Origin: W2P13-069 sp963590525
GTDB lineage: Bacteria; Actinomycetota; Coriobacteriia; Coriobacteriales; QAMH01
Assembly: GCA_963590525.1 (NCBI GenBank)
Contig: CAVAPV010000003.1
Location: 7,205 to 71,204 of the forward strand
DNA: 64,000 nt
Direction of reading: 5' to 3'
Part shown: piece after piece, positions 1 to 7,785 of the stretch
How positions within the stretch are numbered: the stretch's first letter is position 1
How the letters are laid out: each line of letters begins with the position of its first letter
Program-made: the position numbers and the translations under genes
Notes under the pieces: generated by a model
Told to the model about the DNA's origin: nothing
Databases searched by the model: none
What the model saw: the letters and a program-made list of their open reading frames with translations, nothing else

Positions 1-100
1 TCGCTCAAAGCCACAAAGCCACTCATGCGCTGCGCTCACGATGTGCCTGCGTCGTCAACCTGCAAGCCCATCGGCTTGCTGACCCGCCAACGCGAGCTCT

Positions 101-1447
101 CTAGTCCTCTTGATCCTCTTGGGGCTTGGGACGGATGGCGAACTTTTGGAAGAACGCACGCGGGCGCTCGATCTCATGGGTAGAGGTAACGTCCTTGCCC
201 AAGATCAGGCCGCCGGTCCAATCGCCAAAGACGCGGAACTTGCGCTCCCAGGTGGGCATGGCAAAGCCGTGGTAGCCGCGGTGCATGCACCAGGCCAGGG
301 GCCCCTTGATGATGAGCTTCTTTTGGCCGGAGGCAAAGATGCCGATCCAGGCACCCAGACCCGCCACGCAGCCGGCGTTTTTGTGGTAGTAGTCGTGCAG
401 CTCGCCGCCGTTAAGCGTCGCGACGAGATTTTTAACAAGCTGGTTTGCCTGGCGCAGGGCATGCTGAGCAGTAGGCGCGCAAGAGCCGTCGGGCAAACCG
501 CAGCCAGAGAGGTCCTCGCACACAGTTGCGTCGCCGCAGCCCCACACGCCCTCTACGATGCCGTCTTCGCCCTCGACCCTGAGGTCGGTTTTGACCTTGA
601 GGCGGCCGCGGCCGTCAAGCGGCAGGTCGGAGTCGCGCAGCACGGGGCAAGCAGAAGTGCCAGCGGTCCAGACGATGAGATCGGTGGGGTACTCCTTGCC
701 GTCGGAGGTCTTGACCACACCGTCGACGGCGCTTTCCACAAAGGTCTTGAGATGGACATGCGCACCGCGAGCCGTCATCTTGTCGATGGCATACTGGCTG
801 TGCTCGGGCGGAAGCTCGGGCATGATGCGGTCTGCAGCCTCGATCAAATGGAGCTCAAGCTCCTCGAGCTCGATCTCTTTGTGGGACTTGAGCAGCACAT
901 GGCACAAGTCGACCATCTCGGCAAAGCCCTCGCCGCCGGAGAAGCCGCCGCCTACGACGATAAAGGTGAGCAGGCGCTTGCGGCGCGGGTCGCCCTTGGG
1001 AAGGCTTGTGGCGATAGAGAAGTTCTCGATGATCTTGTTGCGGATGTAGACGGCTTCCTCGGTCGTCTTGAGACCCACGGCGTTGTCTGCGATACCGGGA
1101 GTGGGAAATGTCTTGGTGACCGCACCCAAGGTGACGATGAGCTGGTCATACGGGATATCCCAGACATGATCGCGCTTCTTTACCGTGACCTTCTTTGCAA
1201 CCGGGTCGATGATCTTGGCTTTGGCCTGGACGACCTGCGTGCGCTTGAGATGGCTGCGCAGGGGGACCTGGATATGACGGGACTCGATAGAACCGGAGAC
1301 GACTTCGGCCAAGAAGGGCTGATAGCACATGTGGCTGCGGATATCGACGAGCGTTATCTGCGCCTGAGAAGGCTTGAGCTTCTTCTCTAGGCCCTTGGCA
1401 ACGTGGTAGCCGGCAAAGCCGCCACCCAAGATCAAAATCTTTTGCAT
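101..1447 (-). CDS. ndh: Type II NADH dehydrogenase (NDH-2), FAD/NAD-binding
   Basis: This 448-residue protein is a single-subunit, non-proton-pumping NADH:quinone oxidoreductase that would act on the cytoplasmic face of the membrane. A first dinucleotide-binding loop (ILGGGFAGYHVAK, residues 5-17) binds FAD. A second loop near residue 165 (VVGGGFSGGEGFAEM) binds NADH. The WGCGDAT motif near residue 305 is the usual FAD-contacting segment. The basic, aromatic C-terminus (W, RGYHG, WER) fits membrane association in this family. The ATG follows a GAGAGG ribosome-binding site. The gene is a single unit. A hairpin with a T-run on the minus strand (1471-1494) lies just upstream of the start. Family is secure; the quinone acceptor is inferred. 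Confidence 0.85.
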   Translation of the reverse strand: MQKILILGGGFAGYHVAKGLEKKLKPSQAQITLVDIRSHMCYQPFLAEVVSGSIESRHIQVPLRSHLKRTQVVQAKAKIIDPVAKKVTVKKRDHVWDIPYDQLIVTLGAVTKTFPTPGIADNAVGLKTTEEAVYIRNKIIENFSIATSLPKGDPRRKRLLTFIVVGGGFSGGEGFAEMVDLCHVLLKSHKEIELEELELHLIEAADRIMPELPPEHSQYAIDKMTARGAHVHLKTFVESAVDGVVKTSDGKEYPTDLIVWTAGTSACPVLRDSDLPLDGRGRLKVKTDLRVEGEDGIVEGVWGCGDATVCEDLSGCGLPDGSCAPTAQHALRQANQLVKNLVATLNGGELHDYYHKNAGCVAGLGAWIGIFASGQKKLIIKGPLAWCMHRGYHGFAMPTWERKFRVFGDWTGGLILGKDVTSTHEIERPRAFFQKFAIRPKPQEDQED

Positions 1448-1470
1448 AAACTGCCTCTCCTGTCACTGGA

Positions 1471-1494
1471 AACCAAAAAGCCGCAAAAGCGGCT
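1471..1494 (-). terminator. Terminator-like hairpin just upstream of ndh
   Basis: The arms AGCCGC and GCGGCT (1479-1484 and 1489-1494) enclose AAAA, and on the minus strand the hairpin is followed by TTTTTGG. It lies downstream of the spermidine-synthase-like gene and about 25 bases upstream of ndh. It either ends the upstream transcript or attenuates ndh. Confidence 0.5.
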
Positions 1495-1693
1495 GTGGCA
1501 TAAAGCATCAGGTCTGTACTTGATGTTCAAGCCATTAAAGCACGCGCAATGCCCGCTCTGGTAGCGCAGCGTGCCAATTTACCCTCTCTTAATCACAAAC
1601 GGCGCGATATGGGGCATGGCAACACACCGCAAGCAGGCGCAAGGCGCCAGATGCACCCATATGCTGCGCACGCCCACACCTGCTGCAGCGGCC

Positions 1694-2533
1694 CTACTGC
1701 GAAAGCATCGCGCTTACACCCTCAAAGCGATAGCTGGCATCGGTGCCGATGATCAGCCAGTTGTCCTCGCCGGCAAACTCCTCGTCATAAGCGCAGATAG
1801 CATAGACGTTGTCAAAGCCCTGGGCCACGACCTCCATGAAGGTCTTGAGGATACCCGGGTCCTCTTGGGGCACCACGGCATTGAGCATGTAGAGGCCGCC
1901 TGTGCGCAAAACACGTTTTGCCTCAGCAAGCGCGCTGTTGATAAGCAGCCCTACCGTGGGGTTGGCGCCGTCGAAGGCGTCGTTGATGATGACATCGTAA
2001 GAGGCAGACGGGCTGTTTTTGAGAAACTCCAAGCCGTCTTGCACAAAGATGCCAAGCCTTCCCTGCCCGCGCACGCCAAAGGCAGCGTCGAGCTCATCCA
2101 CGAAGAAGTGCCTGCGGGCGATATCCACGATAGCCTCGTCCAGTTCCACGACATCGATGCAGACATCGTCTGTAGAGGTGAGCAGGTGCTTGGGGTAAGA
2201 GAAGCCTCCCCCACCCAGCATGAGCACGTCGTCGATGATTATGCCCGCGTCAAACATGTGGTCAAAGGCACGGTAGTACTCAAACACCGGCTTGAAGCGA
2301 TCTGCACCCAGGTAGGTGGCAGATTGAAAGCCGCCTCCCACGTAGAGCACGCGCACGTCTGTGCCCTCGGGCGTCTGCATGGTAAAGACCTCTGCATCGC
2401 CAAACATAGACGGATAGCTGTACTCCCCTAGCCTGCGGCGCTTTGCGGCGTCGTGCAGCTTCTTGCCGGCAACGGCAGATGCGGCAGCACCTGCCAAACC
2501 CGCAGCGGCGATTGCGATGTGTTTTAGCTTCAA
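1694..2533 (-). CDS. Spermidine-synthase-fold methyltransferase-like protein
   Basis: This 279-residue protein belongs to the spermidine synthase/PMT superfamily. It has the nucleotide-binding glycine loop LMLGGGGFSYP, the acidic VVELDEAIVDIA segment that holds the ribose of decarboxylated SAM or SAM, and the IINDAFDG catalytic loop. An alanine/glycine-rich hydrophobic stretch at residues 5-24 looks like a membrane anchor, unusual for cytoplasmic SpeE. The preferred start is TTG at 2533, preceded by GAGG at 6-base spacing. A GTG at 2566 is possible but has no good ribosome-binding site. It follows the CotH-like gene closely and may be co-transcribed. Whether it makes a polyamine or methylates something else cannot be told. 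Confidence 0.65.
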   Translation of the reverse strand: MKLKHIAIAAAGLAGAAASAVAGKKLHDAAKRRRLGEYSYPSMFGDAEVFTMQTPEGTDVRVLYVGGGFQSATYLGADRFKPVFEYYRAFDHMFDAGIIIDDVLMLGGGGFSYPKHLLTSTDDVCIDVVELDEAIVDIARRHFFVDELDAAFGVRGQGRLGIFVQDGLEFLKNSPSASYDVIINDAFDGANPTVGLLINSALAEAKRVLRTGGLYMLNAVVPQEDPGILKTFMEVVAQGFDNVYAICAYDEEFAGEDNWLIIGTDASYRFEGVSAMLSQ

Positions 2534-2568
2534 AGGCAAACCTCGTCTCTTGTGACCTTGTTGCACGT

Positions 2569-5148
2569 TTACAGCGATTGGACCCTGCGCCCATGAATGA
2601 GCGTCTGGTAATGGGAAAGACCCTTGGCCGCCACCTTGATGACGAGCTTCTTGTTGAGCTTGGCAAAGGTCGAGCTGCGCACATAGGCGCCGGGAGCCTT
2701 GATCTTGAGGGTGACAAGCTTCTTGCAGCCGTTAAACGCCTTGGCGCAGATCTCTGTCACAGCATAGCGCTTGCCCTTGATCTTGATGCTCTTGGCGATG
2801 GTCACCTTCTTGGCCTTGGTGTTGGCAAGGCCCACGACGCGCACGTTGCGGCCGGTAGCCGAGCTTACGCCGGTCACCTCGTAGTTGACGTTGTTGCGCG
2901 TAAAGGTCGAGCCAATCAAGCCGTCGGTCATGGGGGTGAACACAGCGTTGAGCGTGATGTTGCCGGGGATGTTAAAGGTCCACTCGTTCACCATGCCGCT
3001 GTAGCTGTAGCCGTTCTTCTTGATCTGTGCAGCCTTCTTAGCGCCTACCTCATCGATAAGCTCTTCTTCGGATATGCCGCGCACCTTGAGGTAATCCTTG
3101 TAGCTCAGCTTGTAGCTGGTCTTCCATCCCTCAAAGCTATAGCCTTTCTTTGTGGGCTCGTTGCCCTCCAAAGAGAAGATCTCTCCCACGTAGGCCGCCT
3201 GCTTACGCAAGACCTTGCCGTCTTTCTTGAGGGTGATCGTGCACTTGGTGGGGTTGGCCACGTTGGAGATGTTGGCGTCGACCCATGCGCTGCGCTGCGT
3301 GATCCACGTGCGCAAGCGCTCGACCTCCTCTTTGAACGTAGGATCCTCGCGCTGGGAGCCCGACTCTCCCGCGTCTTCCTCGGTGCCGGTGTCCCACAGC
3401 GGCGAGACGCCCCATTTCTCGGTGTTGTAGCTCACGGCCGTCTGGATGCGGTTGGCGTACTGGTCCAGCTTACCGCCTTCTTGCGTGAGCTGCTCAAGCG
3501 CGGCCTTGAGCGTTTGCCAGCGCTCTACGTACAGTGCTGTGAACTGCTTGTCTTGGAGCAGGCGCGCCACCCACATGTTGTACTTTTGCGACCAGCCCGT
3601 CGTCTTGAGCTTGTCGTATTCCGTCGAACCCCAGGCAACGTAGTCAAAATCCCACACCGGGCCAAAGTAGAGCTTGCCGCCGCGCTTTTTGTAGAGGTAG
3701 TTGCTGCCGCCCACGTAGGCATCGCCGTTGCGGCTAAACTCCTGCATCCACAAGTAGTTGACGGCAGACGCCAAGTCCAGGTACTCCGTGTAGCTTTTGC
3801 CGGATTTGTCTTTGAAGTCGCTGGCGTAAAGCGCGTCTTGCGTGGCTGTCACGTAGTTACGGATGTAATCGTATTGGGCCTGATTGAAGTAATCCTCGAA
3901 CTTTGGGCTTTCTATGGTCCATTGGACAGAGGTGTCTTTGGCGCTGGTCTCAAAGTACTGATTGGGATCTGAGGACTCGCCCAGGTTGAGCAGGTAGCCG
4001 CCGCTGATGGTAGCCTCGTCGGTTGCGTCTTTGGAGTCTTCAAGATCGTCGATCGCAACGCGGTCCTTGCCTACGCGCACTTGCTCGCACAGGTAGTAGC
4101 TGCCGTAGTACTCGCCGTTCATCACGACCTCGACCGGCTCGAGCTTGACGGTGTACTCAAAGCCCAGCTGCTCGGACAGCCAGTAGGAGATCTTGTTGCG
4201 CAGCTGGCTGTTATCGTAGTAGTTGGCAACGAGCACCCAATGCTTGTTCTTACCCATGCCCAGCAAATCGGAGCTTTTCTCCAGCTTGACTTTGTAGGGC
4301 TTATGGCCGGTCTCTGCCGCCCACGTGGAGTTGCCGCGCCCGCGCACGTAGTCGAGATCGTAGCTCGCGCTTTGCAGTGCCTCGCCCGTGTACTCGCTGG
4401 TGTAGCCCAGCGGCACGTTGATGTCGATGCTGCCGTAGCACTCTACGCTGTGATTGCCGGACCCGTTCATGGCATCTACCGTGCCCAGGCTTTCGTCTAT
4501 GTTGAAGTTGACCACCGGCACTGTGAACTTCATGAACTCGAAGCTCTTGAGGAGCACCTTGGGGGTCTCTACGTTGGAGCCGGTGATCTTGAAAGTGACC
4601 TTGTGCTTGCCCGTCAAGTTGAGCTTGCTGATGTCTAGGCAGTAGTCCTGGGTGCCCATATCCCAGCTAGAGGACTTCTTTTGGGGCTTGAGGGCAAAGC
4701 TTGCCAGCGGCGTCGTGCTGCCGTCCAGATAGCAGCTAAGCGTTGCCTTGGTCTTGCGCTGTGTCATGGCCTGCACGCGCACGCGGCTTACCGCGCCGTC
4801 GCTAAAGTCGAACTCGCGGCTCACCGCGATGCCCTGGCCAGACAGCTCGCCTGCAGGGCCGCTTACCAGCACGCCCTCGTAGCTGTCGCTTGTCTCAAGC
4901 TTGACGTTGGTGCCGGCGCTTAGCTGGCCGGCAGCCAAGAAGTCTGTAAAGTACTGGTTGGTGTAATCGCTTTGCACAGCCGCGTCTTCTTGGAGCACGT
5001 CATCGCTATCTTGCGTCTCTTGCGAGGCGGCAGGAGCCTCGTCGGACGCAATCGCGCCCGCAGGCACGGCAATGCAAAAGGCAGACGCCAAGCTTGCGCT
5101 CAAAGCGATCTTGGTGGCGTTGCCCAAGGCGTTCTTCCAGTTGATCAT
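2569..5148 (-). CDS. Secreted CotH-family protein kinase-like surface protein
   Basis: This 859-residue exported protein has an N-terminal signal peptide (hydrophobic core at residues 14-33, ending AIASDEAPA). The central CotH domain (roughly residues 250-530) shows RGRGNSTW, KPYKVKL, NYYDNSQLRNKI and GPVWDFDYV, the hallmarks of the CotH atypical protein kinases. An acidic, serine-rich linker (EEDAGESGSQRED) follows. Near residues 640-740 there is a Listeria-Bacteroides (InlB B) type repeat with KKGYSFEGWKTSY and ITLNAVFTP. The end resembles a BspA-type leucine-rich unit (ICAKAFNGCKKLVTLKI) and is very lysine-rich. There is no LPXTG motif. Likely substrates are surface proteins, but this is inferred from CotH of spore coats. 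The ATG sits downstream of GGGATAT. Confidence 0.8.
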   Translation of the reverse strand: MINWKNALGNATKIALSASLASAFCIAVPAGAIASDEAPAASQETQDSDDVLQEDAAVQSDYTNQYFTDFLAAGQLSAGTNVKLETSDSYEGVLVSGPAGELSGQGIAVSREFDFSDGAVSRVRVQAMTQRKTKATLSCYLDGSTTPLASFALKPQKKSSSWDMGTQDYCLDISKLNLTGKHKVTFKITGSNVETPKVLLKSFEFMKFTVPVVNFNIDESLGTVDAMNGSGNHSVECYGSIDINVPLGYTSEYTGEALQSASYDLDYVRGRGNSTWAAETGHKPYKVKLEKSSDLLGMGKNKHWVLVANYYDNSQLRNKISYWLSEQLGFEYTVKLEPVEVVMNGEYYGSYYLCEQVRVGKDRVAIDDLEDSKDATDEATISGGYLLNLGESSDPNQYFETSAKDTSVQWTIESPKFEDYFNQAQYDYIRNYVTATQDALYASDFKDKSGKSYTEYLDLASAVNYLWMQEFSRNGDAYVGGSNYLYKKRGGKLYFGPVWDFDYVAWGSTEYDKLKTTGWSQKYNMWVARLLQDKQFTALYVERWQTLKAALEQLTQEGGKLDQYANRIQTAVSYNTEKWGVSPLWDTGTEEDAGESGSQREDPTFKEEVERLRTWITQRSAWVDANISNVANPTKCTITLKKDGKVLRKQAAYVGEIFSLEGNEPTKKGYSFEGWKTSYKLSYKDYLKVRGISEEELIDEVGAKKAAQIKKNGYSYSGMVNEWTFNIPGNITLNAVFTPMTDGLIGSTFTRNNVNYEVTGVSSATGRNVRVVGLANTKAKKVTIAKSIKIKGKRYAVTEICAKAFNGCKKLVTLKIKAPGAYVRSSTFAKLNKKLVIKVAAKGLSHYQTLIHGRRVQSL

Positions 5149-5527
5149 CTTGATATCCCATCCCGTTGATGACGATGCGCCCGCTTCATGCGGTAAGCGC
5201 CGTATCCCAACAGGTTAGCGCAGGACGACAAACGCCTTGCCGCAAGCAGGCAAACACCACGCAAAAATTAAGGCGCGCGCAAGCATTTGCATCAACGTTT
5301 GCCGACGACACGTCTTGGAAGGCGTTGCAAGGTTTCTAGCAAGGTAAAAATCAAAGCAAAGGATTGAATTTTGCTGCAAGATGTGACTTAATCGAATTGC
5401 TCATATTTACCCTAAGAGGAAATGGCAAATTTATCCTGTACGCAGGATAAACGCGCAAAAGGAAGAAGGGTAGATACAGCGAGTGGTCTTAAGAGAGAGA
5501 TCATAGACAACCGAAAGGAGCCATACC
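5149..5527. other. Divergent control region between the CotH-like gene and the 47-residue gene
   Basis: This 379-base gap drives two divergent genes. It holds the perfect palindrome at 5430-5451 and a long AT-rich stretch (about 5335-5435), consistent with promoters. No further open frame with a ribosome-binding site was seen. Confidence 0.5.
5430..5451. promoter_or_regulatory. Perfect 22-base palindrome, possible operator
   Basis: The arms TTTATCCTG and CAGGATAAA are perfectly complementary around TACG. The palindrome lies 77 bases before the start of the 47-residue gene and contains a TATCCT box that could be a -10 element. It may be an operator or a 5' leader hairpin. Confidence 0.45.
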
Positions 5528-5671
5528 ATGGCAGAAGAGATCGCAGAGCAGAAGAAGATCGACCCGAACTGGGAGTGGGGCTTGGGTTATCGCCACGCAG
5601 AGGGCGCAGAGGAGCATGGCGAGTACAGCCTCTACATCGCTCGCTTTACCACCAACCATCAGCACAACTAA
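5528..5671 (+). CDS. 47-residue His/Trp-rich small protein, highly expressed, unknown
   Basis: The product starts MAEEIAEQKK and ends TTNHQHN. The N-terminal third is acidic and probably helical. The rest carries two tryptophans (NWEWG), five histidines and four tyrosine/phenylalanine residues, with no cysteine and no signal peptide. Support for a real gene is strong. There is an AAAGGAG ribosome-binding site 7 bases before ATG, GC-ending codons typical of highly expressed genes, and a strong intrinsic terminator 40 bases after the stop. I do not recognise the family. The histidines could bind metal. A modified-peptide precursor is conceivable, but no modifying enzyme or exporter is adjacent. 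Confidence 0.75.
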   Translation: MAEEIAEQKKIDPNWEWGLGYRHAEGAEEHGEYSLYIARFTTNHQHN

Positions 5672-5710
5672 GCTAAACCGCCCAGCAGGGCAGCAAAGCA
5701 AGGTTGCAGA

Positions 5711-5747
5711 GGGGATCGGCTCAAACGCCGATCCCCTTCTTTTTTTG
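5711..5747 (+). terminator. Intrinsic terminator of the 47-residue gene
   Basis: A stem of GGGATCGGC with GCCGATCCC and a six-base loop is followed by CTTCTTTTTTT. It is only a good terminator on the plus strand. Confidence 0.9.
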
Positions 5748-5768
5748 TCTAAAGCGCCGCGGGGTTGC

Positions 5769-5853
5769 GGTCAGGTTGGCAGGAAAGGGCACTGTAGGTG
5801 GTCAGGTTGGCAGGAAATGGCACTGTAGGTGGTCAGGTTGGCAGGAAATGGCA
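5769..5853. repeat. 31-bp tandem repeats (2.7 units), IS21-like end remnant
   Basis: Units begin at 5769, 5800 and 5831, each starting GGTCAGGTTGGCAGGAAA. The first two are 31 bases long and differ at one position; the third is cut after 23 bases. Arrays of short repeats like this form the ends of IS21-family insertion sequences. No transposase remains here, so a solo end or decayed element is inferred. Confidence 0.6.
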
Positions 5854-5859
5854 AGGACC

Positions 5860-6216
5860 CTACAGGCCCAAGCCTTCAGACTCGCACCAGTGCCTAAACT
5901 CATCGAGTCTACTGGCAGCTTGCTCGTAGACCTGAGAATCCTCGCGTGCGCCTATGACGAGTACGCAAGAGACGCCCTCGACTTCGATCAGCCTGTAGAC
6001 AATACGTAAACCCGGACCCTTGAGCTTGACCTTTAAGAAGCCCGCCAGAGCTGCCGTGCCCTTGTTGCCCAAAGGCTGCCCATAGCCGCCGCGGTCACGC
6101 GGCAAGGGATTGGTCATCAACTTGTCCAATGCTTTGAGCACCAAGGCCTTCTGAGAACCGTCAAGACGGGCAAAGTCCCATTCTGCCGCTGGCATAAGAA
6201 CATAGCGCCACCGCAT
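5860..6216 (-). CDS. RelE/ParE-family toxin
   Basis: This 118-residue protein is the toxin of a type II toxin-antitoxin pair. It shows the RelE/ParE core: an N-terminal helix-rich half, KVKLKGPGLRIVYRLI with the conserved strand-R-YRL pattern, and the C-terminal GAREDSQVYEQAASRL. By family analogy it would cleave mRNA on the ribosome. Its ATG shares one base with the TAA of the antitoxin gene (TAATG), so translation is coupled. It lies between two IS-end-like repeat arrays, which suggests arrival on mobile DNA. A gyrase-poisoning ParE activity cannot be excluded. Confidence 0.75.
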   Translation of the reverse strand: MRWRYVLMPAAEWDFARLDGSQKALVLKALDKLMTNPLPRDRGGYGQPLGNKGTAALAGFLKVKLKGPGLRIVYRLIEVEGVSCVLVIGAREDSQVYEQAASRLDEFRHWCESEGLGL

Positions 6217-6536
6217 TACTCGAACTCCGGATCAGGCGCGGCATCTACGTCTTCTTGCGAGATGCCGTACTTTTGCATCAGGTCTACGGCAGTATAGGTG
6301 GTCTTGCCGTCAAACTCGTTCCAACGCTCCACCGCCAATGCAAGCAAGGCAAGGTCCTCTTTTGCCTGCTGCGCCGCGCGGTAATCATCAAGTGTGAGAA
6401 TCACATGCTCTGGCACGTTGCGTTTGACGACAAAGACGGGATTGCCATTGGTGGACTTGTTAAAAGCCTGCGTGGATTTGCCTTTATTGAAATCGCTGAT
6501 AGGGACGATATTATCAAGAACCTTTAAAACCGACAT
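6216..6536 (-). CDS. Phd/YefM-family antitoxin
   Basis: This 106-residue protein starts with the Phd-type DNA-binding fold (NIVPISDFNKGKSTQAF, NPVFVVKRNVPEHVILTLDDYRA). It ends with an acidic tail (DVDAAPDPEFE) that would wrap the RelE-like toxin. The family represses its own operon and neutralises the toxin. The ATG (rev. of 6534-6536) follows AAGGA. It is the first gene of the pair and overlaps the toxin by one base. The AT-rich 55 bases upstream (6537-6590) are the likely autoregulated promoter, though no clean operator palindrome stands out. Confidence 0.75.
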   Translation of the reverse strand: MSVLKVLDNIVPISDFNKGKSTQAFNKSTNGNPVFVVKRNVPEHVILTLDDYRAAQQAKEDLALLALAVERWNEFDGKTTYTAVDLMQKYGISQEDVDAAPDPEFE

Positions 6537-6676
6537 AAGCTAGTCCTTACTAAAGTCATTACTTATTTAAGGATATTGTATTGCAGATGAGGGATCAACT
6601 GCCGTGAGATAAAGCATCTCAATACACACAGGCTCTATGACCATGCGCGGATGATCGCGATGTGTATGGACAATCA

Positions 6677-6775
6677 GGGGCGAGCATTGTTTGCTCATAT
6701 AGGTTGCAATGGTCTGCAAGGGTGTAAAACCCGCAGGTGCGGGTAGGGGCGAGCATTGCTCGCCCATGTAAGTCA
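6677..6775. repeat. Dispersed palindromic repeat, two copies
   Basis: A degenerate copy (6677-6706) and a good copy (6732-6775) contain GGGGCGAGCATTGCTCGCCC or its remnant. The flanks read CCCGCAGGTGCGGGTA on one side and CATGTAAGTC on the other. Confidence 0.7.
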
Positions 6776-6835
6776 TAGCGGGTTGCGAGAACCCGCGCAT
6801 CGCATTCGTGTCACCCTGAGCGAAACGAGCGCAGC

Positions 6836-6921
6836 NNNNNNNNNNNNNNNNNNNNNNNNNNNNNNNNNNNNNNNNNNNNNNNNNNNNNNNNNNNNNNNNN
6901 NNNNNNNNNNNNNNNNNNNNN
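6836..6921. other. Assembly gap (86 Ns)
   Basis: Positions 6836-6921 are N. The left edge ends in a short repeat fragment. An inverted IS-end-like motif starts 10 bases beyond the right edge, so a collapsed repeat or insertion sequence is the probable cause. Confidence 0.98.
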
Positions 6922-6930
6922 GAACTGAAG

Positions 6931-7119
6931 TCCGGATATGAATGATTTGACGAGTCGAACCCAAACGAGCGCCTTGCATGCAAGCTCCTGGCCTGCGGTT
7001 TTGCAAAGGCATGTGACTCTGCCGCTATGATATAGGGACCAATATCGCTCATATCCGGTCTCCGATGCACCTCAATCGTTCATGTCCGGAGCAATCGGTG
7101 CTCAAATCGTTCATGTCCG
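6931..7119. repeat. IS-end-like motif: one inverted and three direct copies at 31-bp spacing
   Basis: The motif ATCGTTCATGTCCGG occurs at 7044 (two mismatches), 7075 and 7106, spaced exactly 31 bases. An inverted copy (GTCCGGATATGAATGAT) is at 6931-6947. The 31-base period equals that of the unrelated array at 5769-5853, again like an IS21-type end. Confidence 0.55.
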
Positions 7120-7173
7120 TAAGTCAGACAAGGCAACGATGCAACCAAACCTGCCCAGATAGATCTGCAGATG

Positions 7174-7345
7174 CGGGCAGGGACGGGTACAGATTGCCCG
7201 TGTAGGTCGCAATGACCTGCAAGGGCAAGAAACCCGCAGGTGTATGTAGGGGCGGGCGCTGTCCACCCGGGCAGTTCACAATGATTCGCAAGGGTATAAA
7301 ACCCGCAAGTAGGCGTAGGGGCGGTCACTGCCCGCCCGGTCGCGC
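7174..7345. repeat. Dispersed palindromic repeat, three copies in a row
   Basis: Copies lie at about 7174-7211, 7233-7278 and 7300-7345. Each has a GTAGGGGCGG-type arm, its inverted partner, and an AACCCGCA flank. They run in the same orientation as the 6677-6775 copies and show sequence drift. Confidence 0.65.
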
Positions 7346-7426
7346 TGGCAAGCGTGACATGCTAGATCTTGCCGCTAGACACGCAACGCTTTTGGGCGAT
7401 GCGAGCACATGGCCCTTGCACGTCAC

Positions 7427-7475
7427 AGCAACCTACGCGGGAGAGCAGCGCTCTCCCCTACCCGCACCTGCGAAT
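7427..7475. repeat. Dispersed palindromic repeat, opposite orientation
   Basis: This copy has the core GGGAGAGCAGCGCTCTCCC, preceded by AGCAACCTACGC and followed by CTACCCGCACCTGCGAATC. It matches the copies at 20.7, 21.0 and 63.9 kb. Confidence 0.75.
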
Positions 7476-7785
7476 CCATCTGAGTCGCGACTAGATCCCT
7501 CGACTCCATTCGCTATGCTCATTGCGCTCGGGATAAGTCGCGTCAAGGCCAAGCCGCTACGCGGCGGCCTACGGCCGGCCTTGACCCTCCTTGTTGCGGC
7601 TGTTCGCAAGCTTACAGCCGCAATGACACAAGCTGAGACCTCGCAATTGTCGCGCTGCCAAGCACCCGACGCTTTTGGATAAAACCAAAATTCGATCTTG
7701 AGACAGATGCGTCAAAATAGAAACACGCAAGAACTACCGCATGTACTGGCCCTGCCGCACGCAAGCAGAGCAGCAAGGAAGGCTT

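Larger units (their letters stand above)
6537..7785. other. Gene-poor decayed mobile region with assembly gap and repeats
   Basis: No credible gene lies in these 1.25 kb. The open frames lack ribosome-binding sites and family resemblance, and several are only repeats read through. The region holds at least six copies of a dispersed palindromic repeat, the N run, an inverted plus three direct copies of an IS-end-like motif, and fragments such as CACCCTGAGCGAAACGAGCG (6811-6830). Confidence 0.6.

Noticed and set aside
110..1390. Long plus-strand open frame opposite ndh
   Set aside because: It mirrors the ndh codons, has no ribosome-binding site and no family resemblance.
5528..5671. Modified-peptide (RiPP) precursor
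   Set aside because: No maturation enzyme, protease or exporter is adjacent, and the product has no clear leader/core split.
5769..5853. CRISPR array
   Set aside because: The repeats are directly tandem without spacers and there are no cas genes.
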